Positions 9,101-23,122 of a stretch of 43,550 nt of DNA are shown here, one piece after another. The stretch comes from Pigoraptor vietnamica (taxonomy: Eukaryota; Opisthokonta; Filasterea), in the NCBI GenBank assembly GCA_943704525.1, contig CALSCQ010002110.1:1-43550 (forward strand), read 5' to 3'. The notes beneath the pieces were generated by a model. It made no database searches and had not been told where the DNA came from. It saw only the letters and a program-made list of their open reading frames with translations. How positions within the stretch are numbered: the stretch's first letter is position 1; every line of letters begins with the position of its first letter. Both the position numbers and the translations under genes were made by a program.

Positions 9101-11230
9101 CTGTGCCGCCTCGTGATGGCCGAGGAGGGCGCGTGGGAGGCCATTCTGGCGTTTGCGCACGAAACCGTCGTGAATGCGATGCAGAAGTTCCCAACCGACG
9201 ATAGGATTGCGTCGCACGCGTGCCTCGCGCTCTCCCGGATGGGCGCGAGGGACGTGAATGCGCAGATGGCCGAAGAGGGGACGGACTACGTCGGGGCCAT
9301 CGCGAAATGCATGCACGACGGGGCGCCGCCGGAGACGTGGCACACAGCGCACTGCGCGCTGTACCGCATCGCCACGCAAGGGCACTTTGAACTGTTCTTT
9401 GAACGGCCCGATGCCGTCAAGCTGCTCCTGGAGGGCGTTCCAAACAGGGCCCCTCCCCCGCGCGACTACGACGACGACGACTTTCTCACTCCGCCGCACT
9501 CGAGGCTCGCCTTTCCCCTGCCCGTGCGCGCGGGGGCCGATCCCTCTGGTGCCGAGTACGACGCGCCGCTGCAGGACACGCACTACATGCCCGCAGCGCG
9601 TTTCCACGAGCCCTTCTTTAGCCCCTTTGATCTCGAGTGCCGCTGCATGGCGTGCGCGCGTGCCATGCAGGCGACGACAGCAACGACGGCAGAATACGAG
9701 CCCGTCCGCCCCAGCGATGATTACGGCCTGAAGCTGCCGTGGCGATTTGCGCCGCACAATATCGCGTGCCACGACCGCGACCATCCCTGGAGTCTCAAGA
9801 GGACCCTTGCGGAGGACAAGGCCGCGAGGGAGTTGTGGGGCGAGGAGTGCGACGACGGCGACGAGTGCGAGGGGTGCGACAGGTGCCTGGAGTGCGACGA
9901 CGGCGACGAGTGCGAGGGGTGCAACAGGTGCCTCGAGGAGGACGACGGCGATTTGAGCGGCGACGACGAAGACGAGGACGACGACGACGATGACGAAGAG
10001 GAGGACGAAGAGGAGGACGGGCAGTTCCCGCGCACAGAGTCGGTGCGGCTGTGCAACGCGATTCTCGCGCTCGCCAATCTGGCGCGCTACGACGAGGGGC
10101 GAAAGGCCGCCATGGACGCAGGCGTCGCACGAAGCGTGTGCGAAGCGCTGAGCCGCACCTACAACATGGACGACGGGGTTGACTACGGCCTCTTCGACCC
10201 TGATGACTGCATGCGCGATGGGTACGTGTACCTCTTTCGAATGCTGCTTCGTGGTCTCGACAGCGCCACCGCGCGAACGACGTGCGACGATCTGCTTGGG
10301 CCGTCCGGGCGCGAGTGCTTCCGCGAGGGCCTTGAAGAAGAAGTGAAGAAGGGCGGCAAAGATGCGGAGGCGGCACTGAAGACGGCGTCGGCTGTTGCGC
10401 GCGCGTCACCAGCGCGGGCGCTCGAGCTTTTTCGGGAGGGCCTCTTCGACGTCATTGTCGCGATGCGGGGGGGTGCGAATCCGGACGCTGACGCTTACGC
10501 GGCCTCGACAACCCTGCTGCGACGTGTCGCGGATTCCGGCGGGCGAAAGGAGATGTTGCGCATGGTGACAAAGTCCCTCTCGACCAACGAGTGGACGGCG
10601 AAGGCGTATCTCGATGTCGTACCCGTCATCTACCACGCCGACGTGAAAGAGACAGCACCAAACCGTGACGTGGACCTCTGCGCAACGGCGATCGTGGGCG
10701 CCTTGAGGGTCGCGTGTGACCTCTTCTACGCGGACCGCATGCGCGCGGGCGTGTCGGCGCTCCACGCGCTCATTCGGCGTGGCGAGGCGAACACCGACAA
10801 GCTCGCACGCCAAGAGGCGATGCGCGTGATGGCGCGCGTGTTACTTCGCTGGTCTCAGGACGCCTCCGTGACGACCATGTGTTACGACATCCTGTCCGAA
10901 TTGGAGGTGGGCAAGGACCAGAGCGCGGGAGCCGCGATTCTGAAAACGCCCGGTCTGCTCCGCGTCATGGCCACACACCTACGGAAGTCGCCCGACGACG
11001 CACGCCTCGCGAGGACGGTGTGCATGCTGCTCGACGGCGCCGTGCGGTTGTGCCCGCTTGAGAACGTGAGCGCGCTTGACATCAAGGACATCCGGGAGAT
11101 ATTCGCGGCGGCGGAGAAGTTTGCCAAGAACGACCACGATCTGATGTGGTCGGGAGTCTACGTGGACAGGTGGCTGCGCGGGGTGGACATAAGCGAGGGC
11201 GAGGATGAGGACGAGGACGAGGAACAGTGA
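6158..11230 (+). CDS. F-box / 20-residue LRR / armadillo-like giant protein, single exon, 1690 aa
   Basis: One uninterrupted frame from the first in-frame ATG. Residues 44-83 read as an F-box-like module (LPVDVMLVHIATRLKPRD...LSHSCSSL). Residues 168-482 hold about 16 leucine-rich repeats of exactly 20 residues, with core DVSALGGVHTLSLRGC. Residues 500-1560 are an all-helical armadillo/HEAT-like region, apart from a Cys-rich and acidic linker at about 1229-1289: a 15-residue unit is duplicated (CDDGDECEGCDRCLE), then a long Asp/Glu run follows. The C-terminus is acidic. F-box proteins are usually substrate adaptors of SCF ubiquitin ligases; here LRRs or ARM repeats would bind the target (inference). 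The F-box plus LRR front end is shared with the genes at 11666 and 40426. No intron is seen over 5 kb, unlike most neighbours. Confidence 0.8.
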   Translation: MSNRRRTRRSGGVVEATAAPAPAAPDPRATDAQPHATQSPTMDLLCLPVDVMLVHIATRLKPRDALSLSHSCSSLRKALRGSIVYNLKDSARFATDASFREAVCAVIPKNRIAVRIQCEDVVLIPDARHKSFIGMTDFEETLAEGDDDDPYGTSGAYYSNYGKSKPTLDVSGLAGTHSVALHGFTLVGLSSLADVAHVDMAMSLPAKIEDLSHLGRARSLVLDGVDVVDVTAFAGVSSLSLRACLNLKDVSALARARSLNLDLCVGISDVSALGGVRKLSLRGCSAVSAVSMLGGVRELHLDDCYRVSDVSGLAGVDTLSLRGCANVKDVSSLGSVRRLYLDDCAVSDVSALAGVHTLSLRCCKNVVDVSMLGSIRMLCLDGCTNVKDVSALGRVHTLSLRMTRAKGYEALKGVHALSLNGVPIKNVAPFANVHTLDISGTKVKNVSALKSVHTLSIRATRVSDVSALGGVTNLQLGGTGVAQSLVKVGAASLLTVKRVDVWSLLKQPQGEYFAAFADSIAAGVEDEAFLLERFAALSYIVECQGSNLTAVDELRRMPALVATAIVRHQESLPFVHESTRVLATLLSDLAHRRSTDSFSVFMGARRPPSALRAPFDFTGVAQAVHAILGVCERGAPSKVFLNAARVVNFLLMLANDNETGKKELVALVRLLGATLARLRAARMEVHLGTYSAICDAVYHCAESDAVRPSLIDAGAVDMVATALRECKEYIDVRDAAFQTALLLSKSFPEGNPTLCDACVAALRVFRRVDDKRVATGIAAVYSTMPRDKRHPMVPGGPDKQEDPDEVEDWIYLLRAVAVGVNFLEDPHLVRLCCVQADLKMFGPLEHPDVVAVFARAAVAAHPSYPAVTCAAFAMMESVLDRGRNRRETLRALKLRGCPLSAVSYLLSRPKEARVLDNIDPWTTEHAVGNALAFLAHFSAYGAEDVRRMCRDHMSNEAIDAVCRAMNTYRDSQRVQVYGLCLLCRLVMAEEGAWEAILAFAHETVVNAMQKFPTDDRIASHACLALSRMGARDVNAQMAEEGTDYVGAIAKCMHDGAPPETWHTAHCALYRIATQGHFELFFERPDAVKLLLEGVPNRAPPPRDYDDDDFLTPPHSRLAFPLPVRAGADPSGAEYDAPLQDTHYMPAARFHEPFFSPFDLECRCMACARAMQATTATTAEYEPVRPSDDYGLKLPWRFAPHNIACHDRDHPWSLKRTLAEDKAARELWGEECDDGDECEGCDRCLECDDGDECEGCNRCLEEDDGDLSGDDEDEDDDDDDEEEDEEEDGQFPRTESVRLCNAILALANLARYDEGRKAAMDAGVARSVCEALSRTYNMDDGVDYGLFDPDDCMRDGYVYLFRMLLRGLDSATARTTCDDLLGPSGRECFREGLEEEVKKGGKDAEAALKTASAVARASPARALELFREGLFDVIVAMRGGANPDADAYAASTTLLRRVADSGGRKEMLRMVTKSLSTNEWTAKAYLDVVPVIYHADVKETAPNRDVDLCATAIVGALRVACDLFYADRMRAGVSALHALIRRGEANTDKLARQEAMRVMARVLLRWSQDASVTTMCYDILSELEVGKDQSAGAAILKTPGLLRVMATHLRKSPDDARLARTVCMLLDGAVRLCPLENVSALDIKDIREIFAAAEKFAKNDHDLMWSGVYVDRWLRGVDISEGEDEDEDEEQ
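9848..9937 (+). repeat. 45 bp tandem duplication coding a Cys-rich unit
   Basis: Units 9848-9892 and 9893-9937 differ at only a few bases and encode CDDGDECEGC(D/N)RCLE twice. The spacing CxxC...C could bind a metal. The unit directly precedes the acidic tract of the F-box/LRR/armadillo protein. Confidence 0.85.
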
Positions 11231-11523
11231 CGGCCGGCATGCCACTCGTCGCCGTGATCGCCCCGCGTTGTCCTCACATGCACGCACACGCACTTACACG
11301 CGCACATACACACGCACATGCACACGCACACAAACTCTCTCTCGCGCGCCGGTACCCGACGTGCTCTCTTTTTTTCTGACTTTCTATCGCCGGCTACTTT
11401 TGATTCCTTAATCCTTCAATTTCGCGCTGTTTCGTTTGTTTGCCTTCCTCGCATTCCTTTACTCATGACGTTTTGCTCGTTGTCCGCCTTTATCGCCGGC
11501 ACGAGGCAAGGGCAAAAAAAAAA

Positions 11524-11554
<31 letters not shown>

Positions 11555-11665
11555 CACACACTCAGACAAACCAATCACAACTGACGGTCAATTCCAATTG
11601 GATTAGCTGTCAGTCGGAAACGGACAAAAAAACAGGCCATTAACGCAAACCGCGACAAAGCGCGT
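11231..11665. other. Intergenic stretch with A27 and (CA)10 tracts
   Basis: No gene seen. It contains degenerate CACACG repeats (about 11278-11335), a pyrimidine-rich segment and an A27 run (11514-11540) fused to (CA)10 (11541-11560). The A-run could be a simple-repeat expansion or the tail of an old retroposed copy. No target-site duplication was recognised. Confidence 0.6.
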
Positions 11666-12076
11666 GTGCCGCCACGGCAAGGCCACTCTTGGTCGCCGCT
11701 TCCCTCCCAGAATGGCCCACAAGCCCAGCCCTATCCACCCTCATGTGAACATCGACACGCTCCCGCCGGAGACAATCAGATTGTCGTCCACGTGCTGCCT
11801 TATCTGACGAATGGGGAGAAGGGCGCGCTGGCCAAGACGTGCGGTCGTCTCTTTCGCCTCCTTCGCCACGAGCTGTACCGCCTGTCGTTAGTGCACACTC
11901 ACAAGTACCTTGAGGACGCCGCATTTCGCGAGGAGGTGTCGGCGCACTTTCCCATTGCATTGATTCGGAGTGCGGCGGTGGACGAGGGCAGCTGGCAGGC
12001 GAAGGGACGGCTAGTGTACAGCAGTTGGGCTCCCCGGCACAACGCCCTGTTCGTGCTGCCTCCTTCCTTTGGGTGA
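11666..12076 (+). pseudogene. F-box relic of the F-box/LRR family, LRRs missing
   Basis: The frame from 11666 encodes IVVHVLPYLTNGEKGALAKTC, then GRLFRLLRHELYRLS, then DAAFREEV. This aligns with the front of the protein at 40426-41922 (ETIVVHIVREWLAGED, SRLWSLLRRERIYRLS, EFRALV). The natural start seems to be the ATG at 11711 (MAHKPSPIHPHVN...DTLPPETI) in another frame, so a frameshift of 5 extra bases (or equivalent) lies near 11782, right after ETI. The frame stops at 12076 before any LRR. It is therefore probably a decayed tandem copy. Using the ATG at 11666 instead would give a 136-residue F-box-only protein, so residual function is not excluded. Confidence 0.65.
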
Positions 12077-12197
12077 AACAATGCCGTGCATACGCAGCCT
12101 TCATAAAGACAAAGAAACTATTCGAGGAAACACCCTCCCTCTCCGCCGCCAACGCATACGCAGCTGTGCTTGTCACGTGCCATTCCGGCCCCCTTCC

Positions 12198-16628
<4,431 letters not shown>

Positions 16629-17024
16629 AGTGACGCGTGCTGGGACAGATGGCCTCTTCCGCGCCCGATGAAAGTTGTAATGGTGACACGGAAAAGGCGA
16701 CTCGTGTGCTGTCTCTTAAAGCGCTGTCGTGTAGGCTTGAACGGAGGGAGTGCGAGTGTGAAACGGCTGTCCATTTGCGTGGGTGTGCCCGGCGACTGGA
16801 CGGTCCAGACTGATGCAGTCATCTGGCAATACACTGACACTGACTTGCTTGCTCACAAGGCTTTTATGCACTCTCAAGAGAGCAGCACGCATTGACGACA
16901 GAGATCAACGCGAGGAAAGAAAGATACGCACGCGCACGCACGCGGAAATGTGGGCGAGGCGCCTTTGCGCCGGTGTCGCGCTGCCGGTGTCGCGCCGTCC
17001 TACCCGGCTAGCGCACCCAAGCGG
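16629..17024. other. Intergenic stretch between fluG-like and M16 genes
   Basis: Both neighbours are on the minus strand, so this holds the fluG-like promoter and the M16 3' end. No clear TATA, poly(A) signal or gene was seen. Confidence 0.5.
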
Positions 17025-18392
17025 CTATCGGCCGCGAGGGTCCTCGAACGAGTACTTCTGCGCCGTCTCAAAGTACGCGGCAGCGTCCGCAATGACCTCA
17101 CTACCGTCAGCAGACTCGCCGGTGGGTACAGTCGACCCGCTCCCGTAGATGCGGACCGATAGCCGGTGCTCAAAGAGCCCTGCGACGTACGTCGCAAACT
17201 CCGCGCGAGATAGCGCACGGAGCGACGCAATCTCGCCATCGCGGACGTCGAACGGCTCCATGTTGACGAGTTCGCTCCAGCGGCGCGCGGCGGCGTCCGT
17301 GAGCGTCTCTTCGCCCGCGGTGAGCGAGTCGATGCGCGCGGCGATCCACGTAGAGAACGCGTCGTCGGTCATCGTAGAGACAAACGACGACGCCGACGAC
17401 GCAAACGAGTCTATGGCGGCGGAAACGGCCTCGGGGTCGCGCGTGCCGCTCTGCACGGCGAGTGCAACGCCACCGACGGAGTACGCCACCATGTCGCGCA
17501 TAAACACAATGTAGCCGAGCTGCTGCTTCGTGCGGAGCTCGTCAAACGCACGCTGGGCCAGCATGGCGCTCACGAGGCCCAGCCGCGCGCGCGACGCCGC
17601 CCACGACAGCGCGCTCGCATTCATCGGCCCGTGCTCGTAGTAAGCGACGACGGCAGAGTTCGGATCGCCCGCGATCGTGCTTGGGGCGCGGTAGACGAGC
17701 CGCGCTCCGTTCACGCGCGCGACGTCCTGCGCAAACGCCTTCGGGGAAGCGCCCTCGGAGCCAAAGAAGCCGCGCACGGCGTTGAAGAGGGAGACGGCGT
17801 CGTCCGCAGCGACGTTGCCGTACGCAAGGCCGATCACGTGGACCGACTGCTTGAATCCGTCGCAGAAGGAGGCGAATTCCGCGGGACCCGCGCTCGAGAG
17901 TTGCTGGAGGAGCTCCGCGGGCGTGTGGTGTCCGTACACGATTTCCCGCGCAAATGAGACCGCCTGAACGTAGGCGCTGTCGAGTGTGGCGTCCGTGTAC
18001 CCCTGCCACAGCGTCTGGTTGGCCGTGACGTAGGGCTGCGTGCCCACGTACGTCGCAGAGCACGCCGTCGCGAGTTGGCCTGCCAGCATGCGCACGACGT
18101 TGGCACACGCCGCCGCGTCCAATCCAGAGACGGTGATCTCAATGCCGCCCGCGTGTGCACGCACGCCGCCGTTCACGCCGACGGTCGACGCGTAGTACAT
18201 GTCCGAGTTCGTTAGCGTAGTCGTAAGTGTCGCCGCAAAGTCGGCGAGAGCTCGGTTGCGGGCGGACGCCGGGACCGTGTAAGAGCCGAGGAAGACGTTG
18301 ATGGACGCGTAGGGCTCGCTGCAGAAAGGTCCCAGATAAGGGAGGCGTCAATTAAGACAAGGAGGAAGGTGTTTATGTGTATGTATGTGTGT

Positions 18393-18429
<37 letters not shown>

Positions 18430-21400
18430 AGAGAGAGAGCGTGTGTATGTATGTGTGTTTGTGGGCGTGTGTTTGTGTGCGTGTGTATGGATGTGTGTGT
18501 GCGTGTGCGTGTGCGTGTGCGCATGCGCGCTGTGTATTTCTTTTTTTCAACTCAGAGAATATCTTCAGTGCTGGACACTCACCGGAACAGAGGATCGATC
18601 GCGTGCCACCCGTGCAAGAAGGGCGCGTGGACAACCTCTTTCGGCTCGCTCGTGGCATTCTCGGGGACGTCGACGAGCTTCAGAGGCCCAAGAACAAATG
18701 GGTTTTCTAGCGGCAAGCTTACCACCGGGTCGTTCGTCCCAGTGCCGGCAAGGTGGCCGAAGAGCTCCGCGTCAAAGTCAGCGACAGCGTAGTGCGTGCC
18801 ATACCACTGCTCCGTGAGCGGGAGATCGGTGACGGGGAACGAAGACGACCCGAGGAAAATGGCCACGCTGGCGTCGTCGTTGATAGATTGAACGAGCACG
18901 TCGAACGTGGCGTTGTCTGGGGGAAATTGCGGCGGGCATGAGTGGCACTGCAACAACGCACACGCACACCACTCCACACACCGCACGTCAAAGAACACTG
19001 CGCACGCACGCACGGGCACTTCCGACACCGTCACTCACTGTGAACGACCGAGGTGGGCCCGTCAAGAACGCTCTTGGGATCGACCGTGCGGCGGAGGTTC
19101 CCCGCAAGCGAAAGGCACGCGTCGCCCGGCCGCTGTGAGCTAGGGTACACCGACGGAATCGAACGCACCTGCGCATACTCCGCGAACCGAACGCCGTGCG
19201 ACGCCACCGCATGTCGCGCGTACCGCACAACAACGCCGGCCACCTCCTTCCAACGCGCGAGCCCATCGTTCGTCAGCGTCACCACGGCGTAAATGTTCGA
19301 GAACGTCGCAAACTCCTCGCTGAAGGCGTACATCGCCGTCGCCAAACGCTGGTCGCGCAGCCAGTACAGCGCGCTGCCCACAGACTCGTGCCCCAGGAAA
19401 TACTCCATGTAGCCGAGCACGTGCGAATCGTGGTTTGCAGACGTGATCGGAACCGGCCACGCGACCATCAGCGTGTCGGACCCGACGACGTCTGCCCGCA
19501 GAACCTTACCGAGCGACACAAACGGAACGCCGACAAGCGCCTCCGCATCGCGCGCTCCGATCGCGTCGCGGCGTGCGCCAGACGGCACAACGGGCGGCGC
19601 CTGCGAAGACGTCTGCACGGCGCTTGAGGTGGGCGCGCCCTGCGTGCTTGCCACAGACGGGGCCTCAGCGCCCGTGACGGGCGCCGCCGTGGACGTGTTT
19701 GGCGGAACGTACTGCTTGGGGCGATCCTTCAGGCCGGCGAACGAAGCGACGGCAGCAGCCTGGAGGTCGTCGAGCGACTGAGGGCCAATGACCACGGTCG
19801 ACAGCTTTTCGGGAACGTAATTTGCGTCGTAAAATTGCTTGAGTGTGTCGAGAATGTCGGGGGCAGAGAGAGTGGCGTCGTCGCCCGTGCCGAACCGACT
19901 GAAGGGACTCGAGGGATCGGCGAGGCTCTTGTACAGCTGGTAGAGGCGGCGGAGCGTGTTGCTTTTGTTCTTGGCGTGCTCGCTGGCCACAGCACTGCGC
20001 TCCTTCGAAACAGTCTCGTCGCGGAAAGAGATGGGCGAGATGAAGAACTGCGCGAGGCGGTCAAGGGCGCCGGGAAGCGCGTCGGCGTTGACCTGGAAAA
20101 AGTACGTCGTGGCCTCGTCTTCCGTGTACGCGTTCATGGTGCCCCCGTTCTGCGCGATAAACTGCGGAGGCATGCAACTTGTCAGCGAACACGAACAGCG
20201 CACGCACTCACGCACACGTACACACACACACACACACACGCACACACACACACACACACAGACACACACACACACACACGCACACACACACACACACATG
20301 CACGCACGCACACACGCACACACACACACTACGTACCCGATCGTAATCGTCCGTGACGGGATACTTCTGGGTCCCCATGAACAGAAGATGCTCCACAAAG
20401 TGCGCAAGGCCGGGCGTTCCCACGGGGTCGTTGAACGAGCCCGCATTCACCGACACAGCCGCTGCCGCCGATCGCGTGCGCGGATCCGACACGAGCAGGA
20501 CGGGCATACCGCTCGACAGGCGCGCAAGACGGAACTGGCGGGGGTCCGACGCACTCTTCACCACGTCCCCGAGAAGCGTCACGTTGCCGCTCAGGGGCAC
20601 CGAAGTCGACGGCGCAGCGGTGGACGAGGCAGAGGTGGACGCAGAGCTCGAAGGCACATCTGCGACCGAACTCGACGAAGGGGCCGTAGTCGCAGAGCCC
20701 TCTTCGTGCGGCACTGACGACGACGGGTGCACACCTTCGGACGTAGAAGACGAGGCCGCCGGTGGGACAACGGTCGTGGCCGAGGACGCCGGGCCGTTTG
20801 TCACAGAGCCCTCATCGTGCACAGACGACGACGGGTGCACACCTTCGGACGCAGAAGACGAGGCCACCGGTGGAACAACGGTCGAAGACGAGGACGCCGC
20901 AACGGTTGTTTCGGACGCCGCGGTCGAGGTCACCGAGGCAGTGGGCGACTGCTCGGCAGGCACCTCCGACGAAGATGAGACGACGGAGGTCGACACTGAA
21001 GAGGACGCGACGGGCGCTTCCGAGAACACGCTGGACGACACGCTCGAAGAAAGCGACGACGCGACAGCCGCAGCAGTTGAGGTGACCGGTGCGCCGGTTG
21101 TAGGGGTCGCCGCGGGTGGGATCCACGAGGACGTCGCTGTAGAAGCAACAGCGGTGGAAAAGGGAGAAGGCGCCTGCGACGCGGACGATACCACGGGTGG
21201 AGGGACAGCGGTGGATGTGACGGCGAGCTTGGAGGTGAGCGCCGCCGCAACAGTTGACGAAGAGACGATCACGCTGTCACGTGGGGGCGGCGGAATGGCT
21301 GTGTTGCGGACAAGCATAAATGAGAATAGTGCGGCAGAAAGTCATTGTCAAGACTCGAGTGAGCGTGTGCGTGTACCTGTGTGTCTGTGCGTGTGTATGT

Positions 21401-22251
21401 GCGTGTGTGTGTGTGGTTTGTGTGTATGTGTGTGTGTGTGTGTGCGTGTGTGTGGTTTGTGTGTGTATGTGTATGTGTGAGGGTATGTGTGTGTGTGTGT
21501 GTGTGCGTGTGTATGTGTTTGTGTATACGCGTGTGTATGTGTGTGCGTGTGCGCGCGTGTTGTGTACGTGCGTGTGTGTAGCTTTCCATGAGCGTGAGCA
21601 CGACGGCCTGAGAACAGGGCCGATACCAGCAGACGCAGTGTAACACCCACGCTCCGTATTGTCGAGGCTGTTGTAGATTGACACGCCCACGAAAATGCCA
21701 AGCAAAATGCACACGGTGCCAACGCCGAGCGCGATTCGCTTCCACTTCGGAATGGACTCTGCGCGCGAAAGTGAAAATAGGGTGAACAGGTGCGCACGAC
21801 ACCGCCGCACAGCGCCACTGCTTTCGTCATATAAGCCCACGCCTGCATACAACATCCCCCGTCGCATCACATGCACACACACGCAAGCCGGTGTGCTGTA
21901 TAGAGCACCCTTCACTCGCACTCACCCATAACCTTCTTGTCGAGTGCCTGCCTCTCCCGGCGTCGGCGCTCCGCCGCGGTCACTCGCTTACTTTCCGAGC
22001 TGTGTCCGCGGTCGTCTCCATCCCACCGGAACGAGCCGTGTGTGTCGCTCCCACCGATGAACGAGTCTTCTTCGCCGTGGTCCAGGTTCTCCATCGACTC
22101 CTGCCACAGAACCCGTTGAGTGTGTGTGCACATCCGCTGAATAAATTTTCTCATCAACACACACACGCACACACACACGGACGCACACACGCACACACAT
22201 ACACACACACACACACACACGGACGCACACACACGGACGCACACACGCACA

Positions 22252-22321
<70 letters not shown>

Positions 22322-22530
22322 GACACACATATACACACACGTGCACACCACACATGCCCCAACACTTTGACATCATACGGGAGTCACTAATGCCTCAAAA
22401 GATGAAAGCGCGCCCATCCAAAACCACAACCCACATCAACGAGGTTGAGCTCGTGCCGCTCGCCATTCTCCTCGTCGCTGCCGGCGTCCGACAGCCGACG
22501 GTGGGGATTCGAGCGCAGCTTGCGAAACAT
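17025..22530 (-). CDS. Membrane-anchored M16 metallopeptidase (insulysin/nardilysin-like) with Ser/Thr stalk, 7 exons, 1363 aa
   Basis: Exons 22530-22435, 22100-21926, 21758-21651, 21298-20337, 20161-19039, 18916-18583, 18318-17025; frames join (4092 nt). Layout: a charged cytosolic N-terminus ([15 protein letters not shown]..., about 95 residues), one hydrophobic helix ([21 protein letters not shown]), then about 240 residues of Ser/Thr/Ala/Pro-rich stalk. The peptidase follows with the inverted zinc motif HFVEH (H426, E429, H430) and AVASEH as the likely source of the third ligand. The C-half carries [12 protein letters not shown], diagnostic of the IDE/nardilysin subfamily. The predicted topology is type II, with the catalytic part outside or in the lumen. 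Family members are four-domain chambers that degrade short peptides. Most insulysins are soluble, so the anchor plus mucin-like stalk is the odd part. An insert rich in Ala/Ser/Pro (about 19610-19720) lies between the first two M16 domains. Confidence 0.9.
18385..18540. repeat. (GT)n tract in the last intron of the M16 gene
   Basis: GT-rich DNA with a pure run at about 18395-18425, inside the intron 18319-18582. On the sense strand this is (CA)n, opposite in sense to the tract in the intron at 20162-20336. Confidence 0.9.
20213..20330. repeat. (CA)n tract in intron 4 of the M16 gene
   Basis: Interrupted CA repeat filling most of the 175 bp intron directly after the GTACGT donor; sense-strand (GT)n. 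Confidence 0.95.
20664..20879 (-). repeat. Two 108 bp (36-residue) tandem units in the M16 stalk
   Basis: Units 20879-20772 and 20771-20664 encode [18 protein letters not shown]... and [18 protein letters not shown]..., each ending near an EGS(V/A)T segment. They are embedded in a Ser/Thr-rich stalk with high O-glycosylation potential (inference). Confidence 0.85.
21362..21585. repeat. (GT)n tract in intron 3 of the M16 gene
   Basis: GT-rich repeat with interruptions, between the membrane-anchor exon and the stalk/zinc-site exon; sense-strand (CA)n. Confidence 0.95.
22157..22340. repeat. (CA)n tract in intron 1 of the M16 gene
   Basis: CA repeats with a recurring ACGGACGCAC interruption (several copies at about 22178-22240), suggesting higher-order duplication within the microsatellite; sense-strand (GT)n. 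Confidence 0.9.
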
Positions 22531-23122
22531 GGTGCCGACTCACACGACCGGACCACCGGCGTTTGCTGTTGTTTGCGGGGTCGATGCGTAATCCAAAAGC
22601 GATTACAACCAAAATCGCATTTCCAAGTAGAAATGTGCCGCGCTGACTCAAACGTCGCACACAAGCGTGCCACTCTCCATGCACGCACACTAAACAAGTG
22701 GGCTCTGCAGCTTCTGTGGGGCGCTGTGTGTTTTTGGGATTGAGCGTGAAGCAAGACGGCAGGATGCGCATGTGCCTTGGCCGAGTCGCCCGCAGCCGCC
22801 AGCCCCCGGCACACCCACATAATTGCTGGAGACTCTTAATTTGAATAAATTGTCGTACTTTTGAAAGAAAATGAGTCGCGTTCAAATAATACGTGTTGCC
22901 GGACACGGCACGTGCCCACTCGCACACGGCTTGACTCACACAAAACCACTGGCACGCGCATCTTCATGTCTGTGTGTTATGTTGGACACTCGCGTGTCTT
23001 ACGTGTGTGTGGCAATGGAAACAATGACCCTTGTACTCCAACAGCGGCGTGTGTGTGTGTGATGCGCCTCTAAGCTCACTTCCCCTTGCAAAACGCTATC
23101 ATGTTGTGCCGCGCTTTAGAGT
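22531..23122. other. Intergenic stretch between M16 and IRG-like genes
   Basis: About 590 bp with no supported gene. It should hold the M16 promoter and the 3' end of the GTPase gene. Overlapping open frames have no recognisable product. Confidence 0.5.

Noticed and set aside
11514-11561. A27-(CA)10 as the tail of a retroposon
   Set aside because: No upstream SINE/LINE body or target-site duplication was recognised. A simple-repeat origin is adequate.
20353-21480. A 375-residue plus-strand open frame opposite the M16 stalk and zinc-site exon
   Set aside because: It is a codon-bias shadow: the minus strand encodes the peptidase with HFVEH here, and the plus frame is low-complexity Asp/Thr/Glu that runs into a GT repeat.
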